Shown here in pieces: positions 26,297 through 35,811 of a stretch of 64,000 nt of DNA. Where the stretch lies: positions 1,302,001-1,366,000 of the forward strand of contig OY970165.1 in assembly GCA_963706605.1 (NCBI GenBank), written 5' to 3'. This stretch comes from VRUE01 sp963706605. Lineage in GTDB: Bacteria > Actinomycetota > Thermoleophilia > Solirubrobacterales > 70-9. Both the position numbers and the translations under genes were made by a program. The notes beneath the pieces were generated by a model, which was not told the origin of the DNA, made no database searches, and saw only the letters and a list, made by a program, of their open reading frames with translations. Numbering within the stretch: position 1 is the stretch's first letter; every line of letters begins with the position of its first letter.

Positions 26297-27739
26297 ATGG
26301 CAGCTGCTACGAAGACGAAGCTGAAGAACTTCATCGGCGGCAAGGCTGTCGACCCGGCAGAGGGACGGACCGAGGACGTGGTCAACCCCGCCACCGGCGC
26401 GACGATCGCCTCGGCGCCGCTCTCGACCAAGCCCGACGTCGACGCCGCGGTCGCTGCGGCAAAGGACGCCTTCGACGGCTGGGCCGCGACGCCGCCGGGC
26501 GAACGCGCGCGGGCGCTGCTGCGGATGGCCGACCTGATCGAGGAGCGGGGTGAGGAGATCGCCGACCTCGAGGCCGCCGACGCCGGCAAGCCGCGCGGCG
26601 CGGTGCTCGAGGACGAGGTGCCCGTGATGGCTGACAACCTGCGCTTTTTCGCCGGCGCCGCTCGCTGTCTGGAGGGCCGCGCCGCCGGCGAGTACATGGA
26701 GGGCCACACCTCCTTCATCCGCCGCGAGCCGATCGGCGTGGTCGGGCAGATAACCCCCTGGAACTACCCGCTGATGATGGCGATCTGGAAGATCGGCCCG
26801 GCGCTGGGCGCCGGCAACACCGTGGTCCTGAAGCCGGCTGAGACGACGCCGTTGACCACGCTCCTGTTCGCCGAGTGGTGCGCCGACCTGCTGCCCCCCG
26901 GCGTCCTCAACGCGATCGGCGGCCACGGCGAGCCGACCGGGGTCGAGCTGGTCACCCACCCCGACGTCGAGATGGTTTCGCTGACCGGCTCGCCTCCGAC
27001 CGGCAAGTGGATCGCGAAGGCGGCGGCCGACAGCCTCAAGCGGGTCCACCTCGAGCTGGGCGGCAAGGCCCCGGTGATCGTCTTCGACGACGTCTCGATG
27101 GAGGCCGCGCTGGAGACGATCGCCGGCACCGGCTACTACAACGCCGGCCAGGACTGCACCGCGGCGACCAGGGTGCTTGCCTCGAAAGGCGTCTACGACG
27201 ACGTCGTCAACGGGCTCGTCTCCGAAGCAAAGGGACTGGTGCTCGGCGACACCCTCGCCGCCGAGACGACGCTGGGACCGCTCAACTCGGCGCGGCAGCG
27301 CGAGCGGGTCGAGGGCTTCCTGGAGCGCAAGCCCGCCAACGCCGAGCTGGTCACCGGCGGCGTCCAGCCCGACCTGCCCGGCTACTTCCTCGAGCCGGCG
27401 GTGGTCGCCGGGCTCGAGCAGGGTGATGAGATGGTCCAGAACGAGATCTTCGGCCCGGTGATCACCGTGCAGCCGTTCAGTGACGAGGCGAAGGCGATCG
27501 AGTGGGCGAACGGGACCCGCTACGGCCTCGCCTCCTCGGTCTGGACCCGCGACGTCGGCCGCGCGATGCGGGTGGCGAACGCGCTGCGCTTCGGCTGCGT
27601 CTGGATCAACGACCACATCCCGCTCGTCTCCGAGATGCCCCACGGTGGCTACAAGGAATCCGGCTACGGCAAGGACCTTTCCATGTACGCGCTCGAGGAC
27701 TACACCGAGATCAAGCATGTAATGATCAACCTGGAATGA
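26297..27739 (+). CDS. Gamma-aminobutyraldehyde dehydrogenase-type ALDH
   Basis: This 480-aa NAD-dependent aldehyde dehydrogenase has QITPWNYPLMMAIWK, the Glu in VHLELGGKAP, and the catalytic Cys in YYNAGQDCTAATR. The AGQDCTA form is typical of PatD/YdcW gamma-aminobutyraldehyde dehydrogenases. Taken with the aminotransferase it would give GABA from putrescine; succinate semialdehyde or another aldehyde is possible. It begins right after ald and overlaps the RTX gene by ATGA. Confidence 0.88.
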   Translation: MAAATKTKLKNFIGGKAVDPAEGRTEDVVNPATGATIASAPLSTKPDVDAAVAAAKDAFDGWAATPPGERARALLRMADLIEERGEEIADLEAADAGKPRGAVLEDEVPVMADNLRFFAGAARCLEGRAAGEYMEGHTSFIRREPIGVVGQITPWNYPLMMAIWKIGPALGAGNTVVLKPAETTPLTTLLFAEWCADLLPPGVLNAIGGHGEPTGVELVTHPDVEMVSLTGSPPTGKWIAKAAADSLKRVHLELGGKAPVIVFDDVSMEAALETIAGTGYYNAGQDCTAATRVLASKGVYDDVVNGLVSEAKGLVLGDTLAAETTLGPLNSARQRERVEGFLERKPANAELVTGGVQPDLPGYFLEPAVVAGLEQGDEMVQNEIFGPVITVQPFSDEAKAIEWANGTRYGLASSVWTRDVGRAMRVANALRFGCVWINDHIPLVSEMPHGGYKESGYGKDLSMYALEDYTEIKHVMINLE

Positions 27740-29472
27740 GGGCCATCGCAGGGGTTGCGCTGGCAGTGGCTGCCTTCGTCTTTCTGGGCGCCGCGCCGGC
27801 AGAAGAAGAAGAGACGCCGCGCTGCCATGGGCGCCAGGCGAAGATCGTCGGAACCGAAGGACCCGACGTGATCCGCGGCACGCCCAGTCGCGACGTGATC
27901 TGGGGTGGGGGGGGCGACGACGAGATCTTCGGCAGCCTCGGCAACGACCTGATCTGCGGCGGCCCCGGTTCGGACCTGATCCACGGCGGTCGCGGCAACG
28001 ACGAAGTCGACGGTGGCGCCGGTGACGCCGATCGGGTCATCGGCGACCTCGGTGACGACAAGGTGATGGGGGGCACGGGGGACTTCGACGAAGTGGCCGG
28101 CAGCCTCGGCATCGACACGCTCAACGGCGGCCCCGGCGACTTCGACCTGGTCCACGGCGACTACGGCTACGACCGCATGGACGGCGGTCCCGGCAACGGT
28201 GACATCGCCTCGTTTGCCACCGCGATCGCCGGGGGCAAGGGTGACGGCGTCTGGGCTTCGCTGCATGCGCACAGGGCGCGCGGCGACGGCCACGACCGGC
28301 TCTTCAGGTTCGAGAGCCTCGAAGGCTCGGCCTTCCGCGACACGCTGATCGGCAGCAAGGGCGACAACGTGATCAACGGCGGCCCCGGCGACGACAGGAT
28401 CCGCGGCGGCGGGGGGGCCGACGAGCTGGTCGGCGGCCAGGGCACCGACGGCTGCACTGGGGCAAAAGGGCGCACGGTCTCCTGCGGCAAGGAAGCCCCG
28501 CCGAAGGCATCGGCCTACGTCCAGGTCGATCGCACCAAAGGCAGCGGCGGCGGCCTCTCGATCGTCGGCGGCGGCGGCCCCGACCACCTCGTTGTCGCCT
28601 ATGACGAAGCCTCGCAGAGCTTTGGCATCACCGCCGCGAAGGGCATCGCTATCGGCGCCGGCTGCGCACGGCCCGGAGACGATCCCACCCAGGTCACCTG
28701 CGCGGTCGGCGGTCCGGCCCGTTGGCTGATGGCCGACCTCGGTCCGGGCAACGACAGCTTCCTTGCCGAAGGCTCGCTCGCCGGGGCCCAGAACGTGCGC
28801 ATCGCGGGTGGCTTCGGCGACGACACGATCAAAGCCGGTCCCGAGGACGACCTGCTCGAGTCCGGCCCCGGTGCCGACAAGCTCTATGGCGGCGACGGCG
28901 CCGACGGCCTGGTCGGCGGCCTGCCCGGTCCGACCTACTTATATGGGGAAGGCGACGGCGACCTGCTCGCCGCGGGCGGTGGCTGCGCCGGCGGCGCGAT
29001 CGTCGGCGGCGAAGGCCGCGACGACGCCTCCTTCGCCGAGACCCAGGCCCACCCGGGCATCCTCTATGTCTCCTTCCTCCAGCACAAAGCCTGGATCGAC
29101 GTGGTCAAGGGCTGCCACCCGGTCCACCTCGATCCCTCCGACGAGGACATGGAGGGCTCCTTCGACAACGACGTCCTGATCGGCGACCACGGCCCCAACG
29201 CGATGCTCGGCCAGCCCGGCAAGGACCAGTTCTTCGGCGAGGGCGGCGACGACGTGATCGACGCCCGCGACGGCGTCCGCGACTTCTCGATCCAGTGCGG
29301 CACTGGCTTCTACACCCATCCGCCCAAGCCGCCCAAAGGTCCGCGCCCTGAACCGGTGCTCCACGGCACCCCCGCCGGCCGCGCCCTCACCGACTCATTT
29401 GACCCGGCACCGCTCCTCTGCACTGACGTCGTCCACGGGACTCCCGTAGCCGGCCTCAACAACGGCGGCTGA
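27736..29472 (+). CDS. Exported RTX-type (hemolysin calcium-binding repeat) protein
   Basis: This 578-aa secreted protein has a short signal peptide (residues 1-20, AIAGVALAVAAFVFLG), then many GGxGxDxhx-type nonapeptide repeats (for example GGGGDDEIFGSLGNDLICGG). They run in two blocks (about 35-235 and 345-520) with a beta-rich insertion between. These repeats bind calcium in a beta-roll. The start ATG overlaps the aldehyde dehydrogenase stop (ATGA), an odd coupling between a cytosolic enzyme and a secreted protein. Its role is unknown. The stop codon is within a palindromic element. Confidence 0.8.
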   Translation: MRAIAGVALAVAAFVFLGAAPAEEEETPRCHGRQAKIVGTEGPDVIRGTPSRDVIWGGGGDDEIFGSLGNDLICGGPGSDLIHGGRGNDEVDGGAGDADRVIGDLGDDKVMGGTGDFDEVAGSLGIDTLNGGPGDFDLVHGDYGYDRMDGGPGNGDIASFATAIAGGKGDGVWASLHAHRARGDGHDRLFRFESLEGSAFRDTLIGSKGDNVINGGPGDDRIRGGGGADELVGGQGTDGCTGAKGRTVSCGKEAPPKASAYVQVDRTKGSGGGLSIVGGGGPDHLVVAYDEASQSFGITAAKGIAIGAGCARPGDDPTQVTCAVGGPARWLMADLGPGNDSFLAEGSLAGAQNVRIAGGFGDDTIKAGPEDDLLESGPGADKLYGGDGADGLVGGLPGPTYLYGEGDGDLLAAGGGCAGGAIVGGEGRDDASFAETQAHPGILYVSFLQHKAWIDVVKGCHPVHLDPSDEDMEGSFDNDVLIGDHGPNAMLGQPGKDQFFGEGGDDVIDARDGVRDFSIQCGTGFYTHPPKPPKGPRPEPVLHGTPAGRALTDSFDPAPLLCTDVVHGTPVAGLNNGG

Positions 29473-29572
29473 GGCCACGCGGCGCGGCGCATTCCTGCGT
29501 CCTCGGTCGCTCGCGTGCTGATCGCACGCCACGCTCCCTGCGTCCTTGGACTGCTTGGCCACGCGGCCTCAG
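29468..29572. repeat. Palindromic element G (105 nt, imperfect arms)
   Basis: The 16-nt ends pair with two mismatches (GCTGAGGCC-type arms at 29468-29483 and 29557-29572). Inside, the ten-base CCTGCGTCCT occurs twice in direct orientation. The RTX stop codon falls in the left arm. It belongs to the same class of long hairpin seen elsewhere in this window but has its own sequence. Confidence 0.55.
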
Positions 29573-29591
29573 CTCCGCGTAGATCCTGAGC

Positions 29592-29620
29592 TTGACATCC
29601 AGACACGCGTGTGTCTTAAT
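29592..29620 (+). promoter_or_regulatory. Orphan promoter with operator palindrome
   Basis: TTGACA (29592-29597) is followed after 17 bases by a -10-like CTTAAT (29615-29620). The spacer holds the palindrome AGACAC-GCGT-GTGTCT. The downstream ATG at 29645 opens an 11-codon frame only, which runs into IS481-related DNA. The organisation resembles an autoregulated antitoxin promoter whose gene has been lost. Confidence 0.4.
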
Positions 29621-29702
29621 GCCCTCAGCGAACAAGAAACACGGATGTACGTGTTCCTAGTCGCCACAGGGACCACATAACCGAGTCCGCCACAGGGGCC
29701 GC

Positions 29703-29867
29703 CTAGGTGTAAGAACCAGCCACGTTGTTCAGCTCGGCAAGCCGAGTTCCGGACGGCTTGTGGCTGAGGGCGCCATGCGGTCTGCGCCAGTTATAGAACT
29801 CCAGCCAGCCGGGTAGCGCCGCGGTCCGCTCCTTCGAGTCGCGATAGATCGCTCCGTAGGCCCAGCC
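29703..29867 (-). pseudogene. IS481-family transposase C-terminal remnant
   Basis: About 54 codons read GWAYGAIYRDSKERTAALPGW and LEFYNWRRPHGALSHKPSGT, ending before a TAG. This is the C-terminal end of the DDE integrase core of IS481-type transposases. The frame upstream loses similarity at about 29867, so the front 250 or so residues including catalytic acids are gone. The repeat-like CGCCACAGGG.CC sequences at 29662-29700 may be the insertion end. It separates the RTX gene from hipBA. Confidence 0.75.
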
Positions 29868-30033
29868 ACCCAGCAACGTGACGATCGGGGGGACCGGGGA
29901 CTGCGCGGCTCCCGCGGTCGAGGTGCAGACGCACAACGGGGGGGCTGGTCAAAGCTCCGTTTTACATCGTCTTGTATCGGTAGGGGGATGGCGAGGCCGG
30001 CATCGAGGACTTTTCGCCCCCGGCGCCAAGCTC

Positions 30034-31275
30034 TCAGTAGCCCTCGACGGCGTAGGGATTGAGGAAAGCCCCGCGCCAGAGGCGGTGGCGGTCGACCTCG
30101 CTGAGGCGCGCCTGGCCGCAGACGTCATCCCACTCGCTTTCGATTACCTCGATCTGCCGGTCGACGATCATGTGTGCTTCCCCCTCCGTGAGCAAGAAGG
30201 CGGCGGCGAGCTCCACGCATGCCTTCACTCGGCTAAATCGGTAGCCATCGCGGCCGATCGCCATCGCCTGCGATGCCTCGCCGCCGGCGCGGGGCAGCGG
30301 GCAGACGTCGTACGCGGGGGTGAGCGTCAGCTCCGCGCCATTCCAGAAAGCGGCGTGGTTGCGGGCGTGGTCGTCGGTGTTCCCCGAGAGGATGTTGAAG
30401 GTGAGGCGGGAGAAGAGCTCGCGCAGGGTCGCCGCCGGTTCGGTGAAGCGCGCGCGGATCTCGTCGGCGAGCGCCTCGTAGCTCGCGTACCTCCCTCCCC
30501 ACTCGTCAAGGCCGAGGATCGTCAGGGCTGAGATCAGCGCACGGCGCCCACCCGCGGCCGGCCGGTCGAAGCGCTCGACCAACAGCACGTCCCTGCCGAG
30601 CGCTTCGGTGAGCTCGACCTTTGCCGCGACGATGCCGGCGCGGCGGGCAAGCTCCATCGCGACGTACTCGGCCTTGACGACCGGATAGGTATCGGTGTTC
30701 GAGCTGAACTTGGCGATCAGGGGGCGGTCGCCGTTCCTGAGCAGGACCTTTGGCCGGGCGCCGCCGATCGAGCTGCCGTGGAGGAGCGCTTCGTCGAGCG
30801 CCGGCGAGAGCGGAACACCTTCCTCCACCTTCTGCGCCGATTCGGCCAGTCGGGCGAGCTCCGCGAGCCGCGCCTCGCCGTGCGAGCGCGGGACGTACTC
30901 CGTCGCTGAGCCCTGGAAGTCGAGCGCACCGATACGGTCCGAGCCCGACTCGAGCAGGTAGGTGAGCTGCGAGAGCTCGGCAGTGTCCTTGGCGCCACGG
31001 CCGACCCGGTGATTGAGAATCACCCGCTGTCCCCAGGCGTCCGGACCGGCGTCGGCGATGCAGCCCGCGATCGTCCCGACCAGTGGCCCGATCCGCCCAC
31101 GGCGCAGGGGCAGCTCCGGCAGGTAGAGCGGGACCCGCTCCTCGCGCTCGAGGTAGGTGCGCCCATAGGTGAAGGCGACGACGTCGCCGACGACGTCGAG
31201 GCGGCCGGCCACCACCGGCTCGGTCGCACCGGGCAGCCAGACCCAGACGAAGGCCTCTTGTGGCTCAGAAGTCAT
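30034..31275 (-). CDS. hipA: HipA-family serine/threonine kinase toxin
   Basis: This 413-aa protein has the HipA N-terminal domain (VAFTYGRTYLEREERVPLYLPELPL), the phosphate loop SSIGGARPKVLL, and the kinase motifs FNILSGNTDDHARNHAAFW and LTPAYDVCPL. HipA proteins phosphorylate translation targets and induce dormancy. ATG 31275 overlaps the hipB end by 11 bases, the usual arrangement. All key motifs are intact, so it is probably functional. Confidence 0.9.
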   Translation of the reverse strand: MTSEPQEAFVWVWLPGATEPVVAGRLDVVGDVVAFTYGRTYLEREERVPLYLPELPLRRGRIGPLVGTIAGCIADAGPDAWGQRVILNHRVGRGAKDTAELSQLTYLLESGSDRIGALDFQGSATEYVPRSHGEARLAELARLAESAQKVEEGVPLSPALDEALLHGSSIGGARPKVLLRNGDRPLIAKFSSNTDTYPVVKAEYVAMELARRAGIVAAKVELTEALGRDVLLVERFDRPAAGGRRALISALTILGLDEWGGRYASYEALADEIRARFTEPAATLRELFSRLTFNILSGNTDDHARNHAAFWNGAELTLTPAYDVCPLPRAGGEASQAMAIGRDGYRFSRVKACVELAAAFLLTEGEAHMIVDRQIEVIESEWDDVCGQARLSEVDRHRLWRGAFLNPYAVEGY

Positions 31276-31594
31276 CGTCGACGTCGGGCGATTCGCGCAC
31301 GCTCTGTGGCAGCACCGCGAGCTGGCCGCCGATGCGGCTCGCCTCCAGTGAGCGTCGGGAGCGGTCCTCGTCGAAGAGTGGGACGCCGACCAGCGCTGCC
31401 GCCTCGAAGGCGATGCCGAGTCGCACGCCGGGGTCGCCATGCTCGACCTTCAGCATCGTCGCTTCGCTCACCCCGACCCGCTCGGCCAGCTCAGCGACGG
31501 TCCAGCGCCGCCGCCGCCGCGCGAGGCGCACGCTGGCACCAAGCAGCTTCGCCGCTTCGAGCGTCAGTGGTGACAGGACTCGGGGGGATTTCAT
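31265..31594 (-). CDS. hipB: HipB-family HTH antitoxin
   Basis: This 109-aa Cro/C1-type DNA-binding protein has the HTH RRWTVAELAERVGVSEATMLKVEHGDPGVRLGIAFEAAALVGV. The C-terminal tail ends in acidic residues (SPDVDDDF), as antitoxin tails often do. It overlaps hipA and lies just downstream of an AT-rich palindrome that should be its operator. It is expected to neutralise HipA and repress the pair. Confidence 0.88.
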   Translation of the reverse strand: MKSPRVLSPLTLEAAKLLGASVRLARRRRRWTVAELAERVGVSEATMLKVEHGDPGVRLGIAFEAAALVGVPLFDEDRSRRSLEASRIGGQLAVLPQSVRESPDVDDDF

Positions 31595-31604
31595 CCATAG
31601 AAAA

Positions 31605-31631
31605 TTATAGCTTAAGTATGTTCAGCTATAA
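31605..31631. promoter_or_regulatory. hipBA operator: TTATAGCT-N11-AGCTATAA
   Basis: A perfect 8+11+8 inverted repeat lies 10 bases upstream of hipB. A partial third arm (CTATAG) follows at about 31636. This AT-rich palindrome overlaps the expected promoter and is the classical position for HipB binding. Confidence 0.7.
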
Positions 31632-31658
31632 AAAACTATAGATACTGCCTAACCAGCA

Positions 31659-32965
<1,307 letters not shown>

Positions 32966-32971
32966 GCCTAC

Positions 32972-33361
32972 CTAAGCCGCAGACGGCGGCTCGTTCTCCC
33001 CCTGCCTGTGGATCGAAAGCAGTTGCACTCCGCTCCCTCCACCCACTGAAGGCTGACCCCCCCGCTCACCCGAACGGGTGGGCGGGTCAGCCGCCGATTC
33101 CTCGCCGACCTTTCGCAGCACTCGCGCCGCGATCTGCGGATCGAACCGCAGCCGAGGCTTCGCCCCGCAGCCGAGCTTGACCGCCCCAAGCTCGATCGCG
33201 TGGGAGTACACCCAAGACCGCTCGATCCCGAACCGCTTCGCCAACTCGGCGGCATCGACCAGCTCCCGCTTCTGCAAGCCGCGCCGTTCAAGCAACTCGA
33301 CCACCTTCCGGGCGATTGCCTCGGCTGCCTGCGGATCGAGCTTGATGCGCGCGGATGCCAT
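32972..33361 (-). CDS. Excisionase-like / MerR-type HTH protein
   Basis: This protein of about 129 aa has a helical N-terminus (AAEAIARKVVELLERRG), then a winged-helix-like block LVDAAELAKRFGIERSWVYSHAIELGAVKLG, followed by PRLRFDPQIAARVL. The pattern is that of small recombination-directionality or replication helpers in actinobacterial integrated elements. It ends 6 bp before the integrase start, so they are cotranscribed. The tail is low-complexity. ATG 33373 is an alternative start. Confidence 0.65.
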   Translation of the reverse strand: MASARIKLDPQAAEAIARKVVELLERRGLQKRELVDAAELAKRFGIERSWVYSHAIELGAVKLGCGAKPRLRFDPQIAARVLRKVGEESAADPPTRSGERGGQPSVGGGSGVQLLSIHRQGENEPPSAA

Positions 33362-33424
33362 GCCGCGCAGCATCTTGCGCTTGGGGCCGCTTAACTCGGC
33401 AAGCGATCAACCCAGCACCTGGTG

Positions 33425-33841
33425 TTAACTAGGTTGCAGAGTTAGCTCGCGATTCCTCTCTGAAACGCCGACCGTGAAGGCCATCATCAAGTCAGCTCGG
33501 CCCCAGAGGGCATTAAGGCTGGCTACGAATAGCGGCCTAATCTCGAATTCAACCTCGGGGATGCCGTCAACGATTGCCCCGCAGGGCTTCTGGGCGAGCC
33601 AGGCCGATGCAGAACCCTCCACCTGGCCGACCTCAACGGGGGCGAGGTCATCGACCGTATAGCCAAGTTCCTCTGCGTAGTCGATTGGAAGCACAGACCT
33701 GTCGGCGCCTGTGTCAACGAGGCCGGAGACCATGATCTCTTGGCCGGGTTTGAGACCCATCAGCGTGAGCAAGAGATACGGCCGCAGCTGCCCATCGGGG
33801 CCTGGTCTGTACGGAGCGGTGAAGCTCCCCGGACGCTCCAC
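33425..33841 (-). CDS. Retropepsin-like aspartic protease
   Basis: This 138-aa protein has a single pepsin-type half-site, VSGLVDTGADRSVLP (Asp-Thr-Gly-Ala), followed by the flap-like region and an ending ADLMMAFTVGVSERNRELTL. One such domain must dimerise to be active, as retroviral proteases do. The GTG at 33841 starts the domain and lies 5 bp after the DUF5678 gene, so they form a unit. It is inside the tRNA-Arg island. Substrate is unknown; the partner protein is one candidate. Confidence 0.72.
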   Translation of the reverse strand: MERPGSFTAPYRPGPDGQLRPYLLLTLMGLKPGQEIMVSGLVDTGADRSVLPIDYAEELGYTVDDLAPVEVGQVEGSASAWLAQKPCGAIVDGIPEVEFEIRPLFVASLNALWGRADLMMAFTVGVSERNRELTLQPS

Positions 33842-33846
33842 GGGAT

Positions 33847-34065
33847 TCAGGCGATGAAGTAGCCGGGGCGGGAGCGAGGAACGGGGACGATCGCGTCCGT
33901 GGGTCTGACCTCGGGTTGGCTTCGCAAGCCCTTTGCGCTGAGATCGCTGGCGACGACCTTGCCGTTGCGGAGGGCGACCCACTTGCCCATGTAGGGCGCC
34001 AGGTCCTCCTTCGGTTCAAGCTCGGCTTGAGCTCGGCGAAAGCTGTCTTGATCTTGGACCGCCAT
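33847..34065 (-). CDS. DUF5678-like small protein
   Basis: This 72-aa protein contains YMGKWVALRNGKVVASDLSA and ends VPVPRSRPGYFIA, resembling the short DUF5678 domain (GKWVAL.NG.VVA pattern). ATG 34065 has GAGGAA 5 bases upstream. It is placed 5 bp before the retropepsin-like gene in a two-gene unit in the island. Function is not known; antitoxin-like or protease-substrate roles are speculative. Confidence 0.55.
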   Translation of the reverse strand: MAVQDQDSFRRAQAELEPKEDLAPYMGKWVALRNGKVVASDLSAKGLRSQPEVRPTDAIVPVPRSRPGYFIA

Positions 34066-34147
34066 CAGTTCCTCATTTCCGGCGACTTCGCCATGTTCCT
34101 CCAATCACCATAGCGATGCAACCGGGAACGTCGGACGGAACGTTCCA

Positions 34148-34176
34148 TTGGGCAGCGAGCGGTCTTCGCTGCCCAA
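34148..34176. terminator. Hairpin near island edge
   Basis: TTGGGCAGCGA and TCGCTGCCCAA form an 11-bp stem with a 7-base loop. There is no T tract. It lies upstream of the DUF5678 gene and inside the island, in a 240-bp stretch where I see no gene. Confidence 0.4.
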
Positions 34177-34274
34177 ATCGACATCAATCGTGCGTAATCA
34201 AAGCGGATTCGCGATCGTGCGCCATGGGGCGCGTTCCGCTCTACAGAGCCAAGAACCTCAACTCCTCCGCTTCG

Positions 34275-34314
<40 letters not shown>

Positions 34315-34332
34315 AGAAGGGTCATCGTAGAG

Positions 34333-34479
34333 CTACTGGCTCGCGGCATCGAGGTCCTCTAGATCCGCAAGATCGCGGGTTCTGCCGGCCGCGCGCTTCA
34401 TGGCCTTTAGGTCCTCGATCGAGCAGACAGCGACCTCGATTCCGAGGATCTCTATTGGTCGCCACTCGCGACCTGCGCC
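34333..34479 (-). pseudogene. Nucleotidyltransferase C-terminal remnant
   Basis: The frame ends IEILGIEVAVCSIEDLKAMK and RAAGRTRDLADLEDLDAAS. This is the usual C-terminal ending of nucleotidyltransferase proteins of the type that accompany HEPN or AbiEi partners (V..IEDL..MK.AAGR.KD..DL..L). No nucleotidyltransferase core is present upstream; the frame becomes arginine-rich noise and collides with the DUF480 gene. Probably a decayed toxin-antitoxin or similar gene. Confidence 0.5.
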
Positions 34480-34528
34480 GGACGACCGCCTGCGGCGTCC
34501 CCGTTGGGCCCGACTAGCATTGCGGCCG

Positions 34529-35194
34529 ATGTCCATGGATCCTGACGCCGTCGAGATCCGGGTGCTCGGCTGCCTGCTCGAGAAGCAGCGCACGACCCCC
34601 GACGCTTACCCGCTCTCGCTCAACGCGCTGCGGCTTGCCTGCAATCAGTCGACGAACCGGGATCCGGTCGTCGATTACGAGGAGGCGACGGTGGTCGGAG
34701 CGCTGCGCCATCTCGCCCTGCGCGGCTGGACGCGGCTGGCCAGCGGCGCCGGCAGCCGCGCTCGCAAGTACCGCCATCTGCTCGACGACGCTCTCGATCT
34801 CGACCCCGCTGAGCTCTCGCTGCTTGCGGTCCTGATGCTGCGCGGCGCGCAGACGCCGGGCGAGCTGAAGCAGAGGGCGGACCGACTGCACGGCTTTGCC
34901 GATCTGGCCGTCGTGCAGGAGACGCTCGAGAGGTTGATCGAGCGAGGCCATGTCGCTCGCCTCGAGCGGCGCCCCGGCCAGAAGGAGGAGCGCTACGTCC
35001 AGCTTCTCGGCGGGGGAGAGGAAGGGTCGGCGGCGGAGTCGGTTGTCGCGGCATCCTCTTCCGAGGAGGCCGAGGTGGGTGATGTCGCACCGGAGGACCG
35101 GCTCGATCGGCTCGAGCGAGAGCTCGTCGACCTGCGTGAGCAGGTCCGGCAGCTGCGAGAGGCGCTTGGAGAGCCGAGCGCCCCTCAGGCGTAG
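34529..35194 (+). CDS. DUF480 (YceH-like) protein
   Basis: This 221-aa protein begins EIRVLGCLLEKQRTTPDAYPLSLNALRLACNQSTNRDPV, the DUF480/YceH signature, and contains two winged-helix modules (about 8-80 and 90-165; LLAVLMLRGAQTPGELKQRADRLHGF). The tail is a predicted coiled coil (DRLDRLERELVDLREQVRQLREAL). Function is unknown in the family. Its last 10 bases overlap the convergent neighbour. Confidence 0.85.
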   Translation: MSMDPDAVEIRVLGCLLEKQRTTPDAYPLSLNALRLACNQSTNRDPVVDYEEATVVGALRHLALRGWTRLASGAGSRARKYRHLLDDALDLDPAELSLLAVLMLRGAQTPGELKQRADRLHGFADLAVVQETLERLIERGHVARLERRPGQKEERYVQLLGGGEEGSAAESVVAASSSEEAEVGDVAPEDRLDRLERELVDLREQVRQLREALGEPSAPQA

Positions 35195-35811
35195 AGGCTC
35201 TCAGAGGCCAGCTCCTGAGCGCGCCGGCTCCAGAGCTTGACCTGCATGAAGACGTCGTCGCCGTAGCCCTTGAGGGCGTCGAGGGCAATCAGGGTGAAGC
35301 GTTCGTTGGAGACCACTTCCTGGTCGACGGCCTCCATGTCCAGCTCGGCGGTGGCGGCGACGGCGCCGCGAACGAGGGGGCGGCCCCAGACGAGGGTGAC
35401 GTCGCCGGCTCGGCCGTTCTCACCGCGCCAGTGACCGATCACGTCGTCGTTGAGGTCGATTTGCCAGTCGGGATTGTCCTCGGCGAGGATGTCGGTGAAG
35501 TCGGCCTTGGTCTTGAAATCACCTGGCTCGCCCCCCTCGGGCAGCGCGTATGAGACGTGGCCGAACAGCTCCAGCGTGCTCTCCGGGGCCGTGGCCCGGG
35601 CCGTGACGGGGACCCAGACGCGCCCGCCCCAGGCCCGCTCCGGAAACCACTCGACCTCCTCCGGTATCTCCACGCCTTCCGGCAGGTCCTCGACTCCCCT
35701 GCAGGCCTCGCGGAACTCGGCCGTCAGCTTCTCAGCGAAGCGCCCGTGCGGGATCCCCTCTTGAGTGCTGTCGCCGATGAAGCGGGGGATCGGTCGTGGG
35801 TTGGGGGCCAT
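35185..35811 (-). CDS. Hypothetical protein, 208 aa
   Basis: The protein starts MAPNPRPIPRFIGDSTQEGIPHGRFAEKL and is acidic and soluble, with no signal peptide, no membrane segment and no motif I can name. It shows a plausible folded core (VWVPVTARATAPESTLELFGHVSYALP). Coding quality looks good (GC at third positions). It converges with and overlaps the DUF480 gene by 10 bases. Confidence 0.65.
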   Translation of the reverse strand: MAPNPRPIPRFIGDSTQEGIPHGRFAEKLTAEFREACRGVEDLPEGVEIPEEVEWFPERAWGGRVWVPVTARATAPESTLELFGHVSYALPEGGEPGDFKTKADFTDILAEDNPDWQIDLNDDVIGHWRGENGRAGDVTLVWGRPLVRGAVAATAELDMEAVDQEVVSNERFTLIALDALKGYGDDVFMQVKLWSRRAQELASESLYA

